Shown piece by piece: positions 32,597-44,372 of a stretch of 64,000 nt of DNA. The position numbers and the translations under genes were made by a program. How positions within the stretch are numbered: the first letter of the stretch is position 1; each line of letters opens with the position of its first letter. The notes beneath the pieces are model-generated. The model was not told where the DNA came from. It saw only the letters and a program-made list of their open reading frames with translations, and did no database searches. Source of the DNA: Ophioderma brevispina (lineage: Eukaryota > Echinodermata > Ophiuroidea > Amphilepidida > Ophiodermatidae); assembly GCA_023653785.1 (NCBI GenBank), contig JAMKCH010007178.1, positions 19,009 through 83,008 on the forward strand, given 5' to 3'.

Positions 32597-32960
32597 TTAA
32601 AGGCTGACTCAGAGATTTTGAAATATAACTTTTTCGTGTATTAAGTTGAAAATAGTCAACTAGAACTAAGATAGTCACCTAACGTGCACAATTCCAAAGT
32701 TTGAGATGAATCGGAGTTTTCGTTTTGATGCAGTAAACATTTATGTGTAGTATAACAGTGCCATAGGATACTGTGTATAACAACATTTCCCGGAATTTTA
32801 TAACAAAGATGTGATTTTCTATATGAAGGACTTTGATTTGAGCTTAGCTTTTTCGCACAGTGATTAGTGTATGGACAAGCATTGTGTATACATGCAAAAA
32901 ACACGATTTGTTTGAAAATTGAGGGCGCCCTCATTGGGAAATCTCTGGGTCGGCCTTTAA
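32597..32960 (+). mobile_element. TTAA-flanked TIR element, family B, complete
   Basis: 364 bp with left TIR TTAAAGGCTGACTCAGAGAT and right end AAATCTCTGGGTCGGCCTTT plus AA. The outer TTAA is at both ends. Non-coding. An identical truncated copy lies 856 bp upstream, and the left end of 339-637 matches it in reverse. Confidence 0.75.
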
Positions 32961-33158
32961 TCACTCAAACCTTTTGTACTTGAGGTGTGTTACAGATATC
33001 TGCTAGCTTCCATGCTATTTGGTTTTGTTGGGAAGTTGGTTTAAAATTGACATGGAGTTCCTACAACCCCCCCCCCCCCTCCCCCGGAGGGGGCTTCCAT
33101 TTTGTTTGGGTAGGGATGTGCGGCCGGATGTTTGAACCACTACCCCGAAAATATACAG

Positions 33159-33528
33159 TTAAAGTGACAGGAGGAGATTATTTTAGGATACGAATTTCTC
33201 TCAAATTGCACTGGATCGGTAGTAGACCATTACCGAGAACGTTAGAAGGGCCTACTTTTGAAAGTTTATTGAACAAACAAGTACAAAAGACGACCGCACA
33301 AGCTCGTTTTGAACTTGCCTGCTATCGTAATCGTCCCTGCTTTAAATTTCTGTTGTGCACGACAGAAATTACTAAATCATCATCTTATTACATAAAGACG
33401 GCGTATTCGGCTTATTCACTTCAGGTGTGATCTAATACATTGGTAAGCATTTCAAATATGCAAAAAAAAACAGGGTTCGAAAAAAAAATTGGGGGCGCTT
33501 CTTTCTGGAAATGTCCTCGTCTCTTTAA
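33159..33528 (+). mobile_element. TTAA-flanked TIR element, family A
   Basis: Left end TTAAAGTGACAGGAGGAGAT and right end complementary to TTAAAGAGACGAGGACATTT. The body resembles 54792-55160 throughout (TTTGAACTTGCCTG, AAATCATCATCTTATTACA, GCGTATTCGGCTTATTCACT). The 147-codon frame over it is not supported by any motif. Confidence 0.75.
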
Positions 33529-33540
33529 ACAGATTTGCTA

Positions 33541-33671
33541 CACTCTAAATTACAGGGATTTAAAATAAATCCCAAAAGATTGTGATTAGGGACCAATCCA
33601 TTTTTAGATAGATTTAAAATTTTAATCTATTAGATTTTGGGATTTATTTTTAATCTTTGTAATTTAGAGTG
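33541..33671. mobile_element. 131-bp Tc1/mariner-like MITE with TA duplication
   Basis: TIRs of about 37 bp (CACTCTAAATTACAGGGATT and the complement of CACTCTAAATTACAAAGATT) are directly flanked by TA at 33539-33540 and 33672-33673. The whole element folds into a hairpin. Size, TA target and TIR start fit a mariner-type MITE. Confidence 0.85.
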
Positions 33672-33751
33672 TACCCATCCTTATACCCCGGCCATATACC
33701 TAAAGTTGTTGAACCACCCATCTCTATAACCATACATGGCTAGGCCCCCTA

Positions 33752-33906
33752 CAATGGCGGATCCAGGATTTGAAAAATGTCAAAATTACCGGGGGCTAAA
33801 AGGCTGTAACTGCTCCAAAATAGCTCAAAATGGGCTGATTTTGCAAGAATTTGCAGAATTACCGGGAGGCGCGCGCCCCCTCCGCCCCTCCCTGGATCCG
33901 CGCCTG
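33752..33906. mobile_element. ~155-bp hAT-like MITE
   Basis: CAATGGCGGATCCAGG at the left and CCTGGATCCGCGCCTG at the right form an imperfect 16-bp TIR of the CAGGGGCGGATCCAGG type. Both flanks contain CCCTA, compatible with a decayed 8-bp target duplication. Confidence 0.65.
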
Positions 33907-34639
33907 CCCTACCCTTCTTTACACCCGTGCTCATGACATTTTACGAGGTTTAAATACTTGTACTTCCCATATCAGGAGTGGATTTTTGAAGAAAAGGAAC
34001 ACAAAATGACATGACTCTGGAGGCTGGACTTAGTGCAAAACATTCTTTGGCGAAGGTTTTATCCCCAGAAGCTGAGAGAAAACTAACTGTTCAAATGTAT
34101 TTTGAGCCAATACTCTTTGTTTGCATGCATTCTTAATCTATAACACTGGAAAATATATTTGTAACAGAAATGCAACCCATTCTTACCCCCCCCCCCATAG
34201 GGATAAGGAGGGGGGGGGGATAAGGAGGGGGATAATTACAAATTAACGGTCAGTGCAATGAATTTGTATTTTTTTTTCAATATGAAGTGTGTTCCACAGC
34301 TACACAATTACAAAAGATACCGTTTTGAAAAATACTTTTCAGAGCGAAATACCGGGATTAAGTTTTATGGGCTCTTGGAGCCCCCCCTCCCCCCTACCCA
34401 TCCACTTTATAATAGCTTCGTCCCTAACCCTAGATTTGACCGGAAGTGGTCAATATTTTGGTATCAGAGGCGAGCTACTATTTTTCTCATATACGCTGTG
34501 AAAATCTTCGGGCTAAATGATGATTTGTTTGGAAGTTATGAGTGAAAAAATGCACCAATATTAATTTCACATACTAATATAGCTAGTACTCTATAGGGCT
34601 ACCCAATCACATTTTTGGTTCTCAATAAGGGACAATCTT

Positions 34640-34862
34640 CCTACTAAATTCCGTTGGTGGACAATTTCGTATAGGAGCAAATACAAAATTCAGCCTGTTT
34701 TCTATTGAAATATAAGAATATACAAATAACCTTTTTTTTTCATTTTTAGCTTATTTCTGCTGCCAAATAAAAGGTAGGGAAGCTATTGAATGTCTAATCT
34801 ATATGAAATCACTAAATATCACAGAAAATATAGATGACTTGAAATATCTCGTTGCACCTTTA
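34640..34862 (-). mobile_element. Family D TIR element, partial minus copy
   Basis: The right border reads CTCGTTGCACCTTTAA, the complement of family D's left TIR. Inside, GGAGCAAATACAAAATTCAG and ATTGAAATATAAG mirror the 2020-2348 copy in reverse. The other TIR is missing or diverged. Confidence 0.6.
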
Positions 34863-35221
34863 ATATTTGTTCTAAAAGGTCCAATCTACCTATACTGAAC
34901 ACAAATGATGTCAATTTTTTAATATGTTATATATTTGGTAGGTGGCATTGTCTGTCATGTAATATATAGGTGTGACAGTGAATTGGTCTGGTCTTGGAGT
35001 ATCTAGCCAGACAGTGTTTCATGTTGAATGGGAAGCTGGAGAGTTTAGCAGCATATGTCAACAGTAAGGTCTCTGTCGAGCTCAGCTGACACAGGACATT
35101 TCGATGGTTTGGAAAAGCTTGGAAACTCTGCTGATGAGGCGGTTTATAGTCTTCCAGGCCTTCCTGCTAGAATGAGTGAAATCAATTCCCTGGACCGTCT
35201 CTTCCCAGATTCCTGATGTCC

Positions 35222-37572
35222 TGTTTCCTGTTTCTGTTTGTTGTTTGATTGTTGGTTTCGCTTGTTTGGTTGTTTCTTTGGTCGATTTTTTGTTGGTTGG
35301 TTGGTTTGTTGGGTTGGTTTGTTTGTTTGGATATTTGGTTGGTTCGGTTAGTTGCTTGGTTGGTTATTTGTTTAGTTGGTCGGTATGCTGGTTGCTCGTT
35401 TGGTTATTTGCTTAGTTGGTTTGTTTGTTTTGGTTTTTTGTTTTGTTGTTTGTGTGTTTAGTTGGTTGTTTGGTTGGTCAATTGGTTGGTTGTGTGGTCT
35501 TTTGGTTTGCTTTATTTGGTTGGTTGTTTGGTCTTTTGTTGGGTTTATTTGGTTGGTTGTTTGGTTGGTTAGTTGGGTTGGTTAGTTTGGGCGTTTGGTT
35601 GATTAGTTTGTTAGGTTGTTTGGTTAGTGCTTGGCTGTTTGTTTGGTCGATTGTTTCGTTGTTTGTTTAGTGGGGCGGTTTGTTGGGTGCTTGTTTGGTT
35701 ATTTGCTTGGCTGTTTGGATGGTGGTTTGCATTTTGGTTATTTGGTTATGTTTGGTTGGTTGGCTCTTTGGTTGTTAGCTTGGTTGTTTATTTGGATGTT
35801 TATTTTGGTTTGTTTGTTTGGTTGGTTGGTTCATTGGTTGGTTAGTTCTTTGGTAAGTTGTGTTTGTTTGGTTGGTTCATTGGTAGGTTGTTTTGATTTG
35901 TTGGGTTGACTACTTGGTTTGTTTGTTGGGTTGTTTGGCTTGTTTGTCTGGTTGTTTTGGTTGATTGTTTGCATGTTGGTTGGTTATTTGGTTGGTTGGT
36001 TCTTTTTTTGGTTGTTAGCTTGGTTATTTGTTTGGATGTTTGGTTGGTTATTTTGGTTTGGATGTTTGTTTAGTTGTTTTGGTCATTGGTTGGTTAGTTC
36101 TTTGGTAAGTTGGGTTTTGTTGGTTGGTTCATTGGTTGGTTGTTTTGATTTGTTGGGTTGATTGTTTAGTTTGTTGGGTTGGTTAGCTTGTTTGATTAGT
36201 TGCTTGTTTTTTTGGTTTGGGTGGTTGTTTGCATGTTGTTTGGTTTGTTGTTTGGATGTCTGGTTGGTTTGCGTGTTGGTTGTTCGGTTGTTGTTTGGCT
36301 CTTTATTTTGGTTGTTTGTGTATTTGTTGGGTTGGTTTATTTGGTTATTTGCTTGGTTGGTTTGGTTAACTGTATGTTGGTTGTTTGATTTGTTGTTTGC
36401 TTGGTTTGGTTGGTTTGGTTTTCATGTTCGTTGGTTTGGTTATTTGCTTGAACGTTTTATTTGTTGGATGTTTGGTTTTTGGTTTGTTTAGTTGGTTGAT
36501 TCAATGGTTAGTTTTTTTTTGGTTTATTTGGTTGGTTTTCTGGTTTGGTTGGTTTTCTGGTTGGGTTGGTTGGCTTGTTTGGTTGGTTAGTTGTTTGCAT
36601 GTTGGTTTGGTTGTTTTGTTTAGTTTGCACGTTGGTTGTTTTTTTGAGTTGGTTGGTTTGTTTAGTAAGTTGCTTGCTTTGTTTGCATGTTGGTTGTTTG
36701 CTTGGTATGCATGTTTTGCATGTTGGTTGTTTGCTTCATTGGTTGTTTGATTGGTAGGTTTGGTTATTGGGTTGGCTGTTTTGCTTGTTTGGTTGGTTGT
36801 TTCATTGGTGGTGTGGTTTGGTTGGTGGTTTCTTTGGTTGGTTGTTTGGTGTGCTTTGGTCGTTTGTTGGGTTGGTTGTTTGGTTGGTTATTTGAGTTTT
36901 GGTTGGTTTGGTTGTTTTGTTTGGTTATTTGGTCGTTTGTTGGGTTGCCTGGTTGTTAGTTTGTTGGGTTGGTTTGTCTGGTTGGTTTGGTTGTTTTTCT
37001 GGTTGGTTTGGTTGTTTGCATGTTGGTTGGTTGTTTGGTTACTTGCTTTTATTTTTATTTTTTGATGTTTGGTTGTTTGGTTGTTTAGTTGCTTGGTTGG
37101 TTCATTGACTGACGTGTTTTTTGCGTGTTTGGTTGGTTGTTTGTAAGGTTGGTTGGTTGTTTGGTTAGCTGTTTGTATGTTGGTTTGGTTGTTTGGTGTG
37201 GTTGGTTTGCATGTTGGTTGTTTACTTTGAAATTTGTTAGGTTGGTTGGCTTGTTTGGTTGGTTGTTTGGGTTTGTTGTTTGGATGTTTGTTTGGTTTGC
37301 ATTTTGGTTGTTTGCTTGTTTGGTTGGTTGCTTCATTGGTTTGTTTGGATGTTTGGTTGGTTGTTTTGAGTTGGTTGTTTTGTTTGGTTCTTTGATGGGC
37401 TGGTTGGCTTGCTTGGTTAGTTGCTTGGTTGCTTTGGTTGGATGTTTGGTTGGTTGTTTGCATATGTTTGGTTTGTGTTTGTTTGGTTCTTTGACTGACA
37501 TCTTGATTTGTTGGGTTGACTGCTTGGTTTGTTTGTTGGGTTGTTTGACTTGTTTGGTTGTTTTGTTAGTGT
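35222..37572. repeat. G/T-only satellite, first block
   Basis: The plus strand is almost only G and T, built from GGTTGGTTTG, GTTTGTTTGG and TTGCATGTTGG words with no fixed short period. Longer units are duplicated: 35250-36400 resembles 38395-39440, and 36417-37500 resembles 41450-42535. All long frames here (Cys, Trp, Leu, Val, Gly on plus; Asn, Gln, Thr, Lys, Pro on minus) are artefacts of composition. Confidence 0.95.
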
Positions 37573-37823
37573 TATATGGCCTCCATTTTTCTGATTAAAC
37601 TTTTAAAAATATTGTTTTCTCAATTTTATTTGAGAAATGATTTCTCACGGGAAAAGCACTTTGTTTACTATAAAAGAGAGAAAAGGGGATTCCCTAGAGT
37701 TGTTTTGCTAAGTGCACCTGTTTAGATTGCACAATAGGGGAAGTGGGGAATTCCCCAAGGATGCTAAACTTAGAAACTTGTTTATGTTTTCAGATCAAAA
37801 CATTGTAAGATCAGGGAATTCCC
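37573..37823. other. Non-satellite interruption
   Basis: About 250 bp of ordinary AT-rich sequence between two G/T blocks. To its right lie 20 A and then a near-identical repeat of 37306-37570. It may be genuine flanking sequence misplaced by assembly. Confidence 0.6.
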
Positions 37824-37843
37824 AAAAAAAAAAAAAAAAAAAA
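37824..37843. other. Run of exactly 20 A at a sequence junction
   Basis: Precedes a 265-bp copy (37844-38108) of 37306-37570 that differs at one position. Same length and duplicated context as the runs at 965, 1627 and 32081. Confidence 0.6.
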
Positions 37844-40800
37844 GGTTGTTTGCTTGTTTGGTTGGTTGCTTCATTGGTTTGTTTGGATGTTTGGTTGGTT
37901 GTTTTGAGTTGGTTGTTTTGTTTGGTTCTTTGATGGGCTGGTTGGCTTGCTTGGTTAGTTGCTTGGTTGCTTTGGTTGGATGTTTGGTTGGTTGTTTGCA
38001 TATGTTTGGTTTGTGTTTGTTTGGTTCTTTGACTGACATCTTGATTTGTTGGGTTGACTGCTTGGTTTGTTTGTTGGGTTGTTTGGCTTGTTTGGTTGTT
38101 TTGTTAGTTGCCTGTTTTTTTTTTTTTTTTTTTGGTTTGGTTGATTGTTTGCAAGTTGGTTGTTTGATTTGTTGTTTGGTTTGTTGCTTGTTCGGTTGCT
38201 TGTTTTGTTGTTTGGTTACTTGGTTGTTTGTTGGTTGGTCGTTTTGTTTAGTTGTTTGTTTGGTTTGGTTGGTTGTTTGTTGTTTGGTTGGTTTGGTTAG
38301 ATGCTTGGTTGGTTCTTGGTAGTTTGGTTGTTGGCTGTTTGTTTAGTTGGTTGGGTTGTTGTTTGGTTACTTGCTCAGTTGGTTGTTTGGTTGTTGGTTT
38401 TGTTTGTTTGGTTGTTTCTTTGGTTGGTGTTTGGTTGGTTTGTTGGGTTGGTTGGTTTGTATGGATATTTGGTTGGTTTGGTTAGTTGCTTGGTTGGTTA
38501 TTTGTTTAGTTGGTCGGTTTGTTGGTTGCTAGTTTGGTTATTTGCTTAGTTGGTTTGTAGGGTTGTTTGTTTTTGGTTGTTTGTTTAGTTGTTTGTTTGG
38601 TTGGTTGGTCCATTGGTTGGTTGTGTGGTTATTTAGTTTGTTTTGTTTGGCTGGTTGTTTGGTCTTTCGTTGGGCTTGTGTTTATTGGTTGTTTATTTGG
38701 TTGTTTGTTTGTTTGGTTAGTTGGATGGTTAGTTTGGATGTTTGGTTGGTTGGTTTGTTAGGTTGTTTGGTTACTTGCTCGGTTGTTTATTTGGTCGGTT
38801 GTTTCGTTGTTTGTTTAGTGAGATGGTTTGTTGGGTGCTTATTTGGTTAGTTGCTTGGTTGTTTGGATGGCGATTTGCATGTTGGTTGTGTTTATTTGGT
38901 TGGTTATTCCATTGGTTGTTTACTTGTTTGGTTAGTTGTTTATTGGGTTGTTTGGTCATTTATTAGGTTGGTTGGTTGTTTGGATATTTGTCTGGTTGTT
39001 TTGGTTGATTGTTTGCATGTTGGTTGGTTATTTGGTTGGTTGGTTCTTTTTTGGTTGTTAGCTTGGTTATTTGTTTGGATGTTTGGTTGGTTATTTTGGT
39101 TTGGATGTTTGTTTAGTTGTTTTGGTCATTGGTTGGTTAGTTCTTTGGTAAGTTGGGTTTGGTTGGTTGGTTCATTGGTTGGTTGTTTTGATTTGTTGGG
39201 TTGATTGTTTAGTTTGTTGGGTTGGTTAGCTTGTTTGATTAGTTGCTTGGTTTTTTTTTGGTTTGGGTGGTTGTTTGCATGTTGTTTGGTTTGTTGTTTG
39301 GATGTCTGGTTGGTTTGCGTGTTGGTTGTTCGGTTGTTGTTTGGCTCTTTATTTTGGTTGTTTGTGTATTTGTTGGGTTGGTTATTTGGTTATTTGCTTG
39401 GTTGGTTTGGTTAACTGTATGTTGGTTGTTTTGATTTGTTGTTTGCTTGGTTTGTTTGTTTGGATGTTTGTGTATTGTTTCTTTGGTTGGTTACTTGCTT
39501 GTTTCGTTCTTTGGTTGTTTGTTTGGCTGTTTGTTTAGTTGGTTGGTTTGTTGGGTTTTTTTTTTGGGTTGTTTGGTTATTTGGTTGGTTGTTTTGGTTG
39601 GCTGTTTGGTCGTTTGATGGGTTGTTAATTGGTAGATATGTTGGTTGGTTTAGTTATTTGAAGGTTTGGTTGGTTTGGTTGTTTGGACGTTTGTTCAGTC
39701 GTTTGGTTTGTTGGTTTGGTTAGTTACTGAGTTGTGAGGTTGGTTTGTCTGGTTGGTTGGTTGGTTGTCTAGTTGGTTTGATTGTTTGCATGTTGGTTGG
39801 GTTGGTTAGCTTGTTTTGTTGGTTTCGTTGGAAGTTTTGGATGTTTGGTTAGTTCATTGGTTGGTTTGGATGTTTGGTTGGTTGTTTGTTTGCATGTTGG
39901 TTGGTTTATTGGTTTGTTTGGTTGGTTGCTTGGTTATTTGCTTGATCTTTTTTATGTTTGGTTGTATTTTGGTTTGTTTTAGTTGGTCATTGGTTGTTTG
40001 GTTATTTGTTCGCATGTTGGTTGTTTTGTTTGTTTATTGGTTTGTTTGGTTGGTTGTTTGCTTGATCTTTTTATGTTTAGTTGTATTTTTGTGTGGTTTA
40101 GTTGGTTGGTTCATTGGTTAGTTGTTTAGTTTGGTTGTTGGGTCGGTTGGATTGTTTTGTTTAGTTGGTTGTTGTTGTTTGCACGTTTGTTGTTTGGATG
40201 ATTTGCATGTTGTTTGTTTTGATGTTTGTTGGGTTGGTTGGATAGTTGGTTGGATTCGTTGCTTGCATGTTGTTTGTTTTGGTTTGTTGTTTGTTTGCAT
40301 GTTTGGTTTACAAGTTGGGAAACCAACTTTAGTTGCTTGGTTGTTTGTTTCCTTGTTTGATTGGTTGCTTTATTGGTTTGCTTGTTTGGTTAGTTGTTTG
40401 GTTGGTTGTTGGGTTGGTTGTTTCTTTGGTTGGTTGTTTTGGTTGGGTATTTGGTCGTGTGTAGGTTGTGTAGGTTTGAATGTTTGGTTTGTTTGTTTGG
40501 TCGTTTCTTAATTTGGTTTGTTGGGATGGCTGGTTGTTTGTTTTGGTTCTTTTGTTGGTTTGGTTGTTTGGCCATTTTGTGGGTTGGTTGTTTGTTTTGG
40601 TTTGTTGGATTGGTTGGTTTGAATGTTTGTATGGTTGGTTTGGTTTTGGTTTGCATGTTGGTTGTTTGGTTATTTGCTTGACCTTTTTATGTTTTGGGAG
40701 GTTTGGTATAGTTGGTTCATTGGTTGATATTTTGGTTTATTTGCTTGTTTGGATGGTTGCTTCATTGGTTTTGTTGTTTGGTTGGTTTTAGTTGGTGGTT

Positions 40801-42535
40801 TGGGCGTTTGTTGGGTTGGTTGGTTCGGTTGTTTGGATGGTTTGTTGGTTGTTTAGTTGGTTGGTTTGTTGGGTTGGTTGGTTCATTGGTTGGCTGGTTC
40901 ATTGGTTGGCTGTTTAATTATTTGGTTGTTTGTTTTGGTTGGTTATTTGGTTGGTTCATTGGTTGGCTGTTTATTTGGTTGGTTTGTTATTTAGTTGGTT
41001 CATTGGTTGGCTGTTTGATTATTTGGTTGTTTGTTTTGGTTGGTTTGGTCATTTGTTGGTTTCGTTGGTTGTTTGGATTGACGCTTTGGTTGTTTAATTG
41101 GTTGTTTGCTCAGTTGTTTGGTTGTGTGGTTGGTTGTTTGGTTTACTTGTTTTGGTTGGTTTGGTTGATTGTTGGGTTGGTTGTTTGAATATTTGTTGGT
41201 TTGTTAGGGTAGTTGCTTGGTTGGTTGTTTGTTGGGTTGGTTGTTTTGGTTTAAATGTTTGGTTTGTGCCTTGGTTCATTGTTTGGTCGTTTTTATTTAG
41301 TTGGTTTGTTGTTTGTCTGGTTAGTTGCTTAGTTGTTTGGTTTGTCGGGTTGGTTGGTTGCTTGTTTTGGTTGATTCATTGTTATGTTTGGTCCTTGTTG
41401 GGTTGGTTGGTTGTTTGGTAGTTGGTTTGGGTGTTTGCGTGGTTGGTTTGGTTTTCATGTTCGTTGGTTTGGTTATTTGCTTGAACGTTTTATTTGTTGG
41501 ATGTTTGGTTTTTGGTTTTAGTTGGTTGATTCAATGGTTAGTTTTTTTTGGTTTATTTGGTTGGTTTTCTGGTTTGGTTGGTTTTCTGGTTTGTTGGGTT
41601 GGTTGGCTTGTTTGGTTGGTTAGTTGTTTGCATGTTGGCTTGGTTGTTTTGTTTAGTTTGCACGTTGGTTGTTTTTTTTTGAGTTGGTTGGTTTGTTTAG
41701 TAAGTTGCTTGCTTTGTTTGCATGTTGGTTGTTTGCTTGGTATGCATGTTTTGCATGTTGGTTGTTTGCTTCATTGGTTGTTTGATTGGTAGGTTTGGTT
41801 ATTGGGTTGGCTGTTTTGCTTGTTTTGGTTGGTTGTTTCATTGGTGGTGTGGTTTTGGTTGGTGGTTTATTTGGTTGGTTGTTTGGTGTGCTTTGGTCGT
41901 TTGTTGGGTTGGTTGTTTGGTTGGTTATTTGAGTTTTGGTTGGTTTGGTTGTTTTGTTTGGTTATTTGGTCCTTGTTGGGTTGCCTGGTTGTTAGTTTGT
42001 TGGGTTGGTTTGTCTGGTTGGTTTGGTTGTTTTTCTGGTTGATTTGGTTGTTTGCATGTTGGTTGGTTGTTTGGTTACTTGCTTTTATTTTTATTTTGTG
42101 AGTTATGGTTTGGTTGTTTAGTTTGCTGGTTGGTTCAGTGGATGACGTTGTTTTTTGCCGTTGGTTTGGTTGGTTGTTTGTAAGGTTGGTTGGTTGTTGG
42201 GTGTAGTGTGTTTGTATGTTGGTTTGGTTGTTTGTGTGGTTTGGTTTGGCATGTTGGTTGTTACTTTGAAATTTGTTAGGTGGTTGGCTTGTTTGGTTGG
42301 TTGTTTGGGTTTGTTATTTGGATGTTTGTTTGGTTTGCATTTTGGTTGTTTGCTTGTTTTGGTTGGTTGCTTCATTGGTTTGTTTGGATGTTTGGTTGGT
42401 TGTTTTGAGTTGGTTGTTTTGTTTGGTTCTTTGATGGGCTGGTTGGCTTGCTTGGTTAGTTGCTTGGTTGGTTTGGTTGGATGTTTGGTTGGTTGTTTGC
42501 ATATGTTTGGTTTGTGTTTGTTTGGTTCTTTGACA
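37844..42535. repeat. G/T-only satellite, second block
   Basis: Continues the array for 4.7 kb. 38395-39440 copies the first block's 35250-36400 and 41450-42535 copies 36417-37500 (phrases GTTTTCATGTTCGTTGG, TGCTTGAACGTTTTATTTG). Between them are about 2 kb of further related sequence. A perfect GGTTGGTTGGTTGG at 39751 could form a two-tier quadruplex. The array ends cleanly at CTTTGACATCTATGG. Confidence 0.95.
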
Positions 42536-42849
42536 TCTATGGTGAGAAGATGGACACCCATACTTGCTTATAAAGTCTGAGCCACACTTCCTTTAACGCG
42601 TAGTCTGCTCGTCATGCCACTTCCGGGGCCCAGTGCTATGCAAAGTATGCACTGATCGCGCACGATTGAGCCACTCAGCATCGGCGATTGTTGTCAAGGA
42701 GCACAACCACTGAATCACCGGCCAGTGCGTGTTATGCTAGCGGAACGCACTACAGGCTTAAAATACGCTTATTTTGTAAAAGGAATGGTGGCTTCTACTT
42801 TATCAAAAGATATCATGTTGACAATCTTTATAGCAATTTAACCCTATTT
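42536..42849. other. Non-coding, no recognised feature
   Basis: Normal-composition sequence to the right of the satellite. No motif seen. Confidence 0.4.
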
Positions 42850-43540
42850 TTGACCACATTTGACCTTTGACCCATGAACTACTTCTGATCCCAGCCACAG
42901 CCTACTTGATATACATCCATGTTGCAACAATGGCTACCCACACTTGCTTAGATCCAAAGATAATGCATGGGATGCACACACACGCATGCATACACATGGA
43001 CACCAACATTTCTCTAGTCACCCCTCGCCAAGGACCAAAAAGACGGTTGGTAGCTTCGATGGTAGCTTGCAATCCATTGCAACCTTGTGTTCATATGCAT
43101 GTCAATTTTAACATCATGAGAACTGCCTGCAGATGGAGTTGTCACAATGGGCGATTTTTTAGTCCAAGATAAATAGAACTAGAATTTCGCAGTTCTCAGC
43201 TTTCGCGCTTGCTATATTCAAAGAATATAAGCTGCGGGCCGCTCCATGACCTTTGACCTTGGCATATGACTTTTAACCTCATCAGTATATGAGGGATCCC
43301 ATGGTGCACCTATGACACAAGTTTGGTTCCAATTGAACTTCAACTTTTCAATTGAGTTCAATTTTTAAAAAAATTAATGCAATTTTGAAAAAAAACCTGA
43401 ACATTTTAGCATATTTTTTAACTTGACCTCACATGACCTTTGACCTAGGCATATGACGTTTGACCATATCAACACATGAGGGATCCCATAGTGCACCTAT
43501 GACACAAGTTTGGTTCCAATTGACTTCAACTTGGAGAATA
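42850..43540 (+). repeat. 187-bp tandem repeat with TGACCTTTGACCT motifs
   Basis: Two units share CATATGAC, ATGAGGGATCCCATGGTGCA, CCTATGACACAAGTTTGGTT and CCAATTGAACTTCAACTTTT. Perfect DR1-type motifs TGACCTTTGACCT start at 43247 and 43434, 187 bp apart. A looser first unit at 42850 holds TGACCTTTGACCC. The family continues at 48750-49250. Confidence 0.8.
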
Positions 43541-44372
43541 AAGATATGATTTGGGGAACCGGTACTCTCTTTACGACGAATTGAACCCAAGGCGATATCA
43601 TTATTTTAAGTGGAAGAACGAGGCCGGAGGATTTTTTGATCTAGCAAATCACTGATAGTGCCTTTAACAAAAGGTCAAAAGTTAGGCAAACTATACCTTT
43701 TCTTAATCAGTGGGATTACAAGAATACAATAATCAAAGATTTAGCTCAATTGAATCATGTTAATTTTTTTAGCCCTGTATAAAATTTACCCCCTTATTCC
43801 TCAATTAGCACAAGGGGGACTCTTGGGGACTTTTGATATGTTGCTCCTCACAACATTAGAAACTATCCTACAAAAATCTGCCACGGCTAATTTATTTCTG
43901 CCTTTTGACCATTAAAAAAAATTGAAATGACAAGGAGATAGTAAAAGGTATTAATGACACACAAACACCATTGTGTCATTTTAGTGTCAAAAGATCCTTT
44001 ATTTCAATTCACTTTACACTATTTTGCACTATTTTACACTATTATATACATGTTAGGGAAGCATAGGGGGGCGAAAGTCCCAGTTTTAAGAAGCAGGAGC
44101 CAGAAGTACCCAGAGGACAACTGCAAGGCTGAGGATGATTGGAAACCAACGTGGCATATCAATCGCGGCGCGACCGAGGGGTCCCGCACCTGGACCACAG
44201 TGGTTGCGAAGCGCGGAAGACCCATGCACTAACCCGACCCCTAGGAGATAGTTAGTGGGCCCTTTGAGTAAATTTGGATGCTCATACCATTATTTAAACT
44301 TCACTAGCCCTTCAAATGCAAAATGTGTGAAGTACTTTTTTTGTGCGTAACAAGATTAGCGAGTTTACCACT
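43541..44372. other. Non-coding, no recognised gene
   Basis: Holds a short TTTTACACTA-type triplet (44010-44045) and a 92-codon plus frame (43954-44232) rich in Lys/Arg/Glu that I do not recognise. Confidence 0.35.

Noticed and set aside
35176..42580. Dozens of open frames of 60-190 codons that look like multi-pass membrane proteins (plus) or Asn/Gln/Thr/Lys/Pro-rich proteins (minus)
   Set aside because: All come from a G/T-only satellite that lacks A-containing stop codons on one strand. Frames overlap in all phases and follow the repeat, not gene structure.
43954..44232. 92-codon plus-strand frame rich in charged residues
   Set aside because: No motif and no start or splice context; an overlapping frame on the other strand is similar in length.
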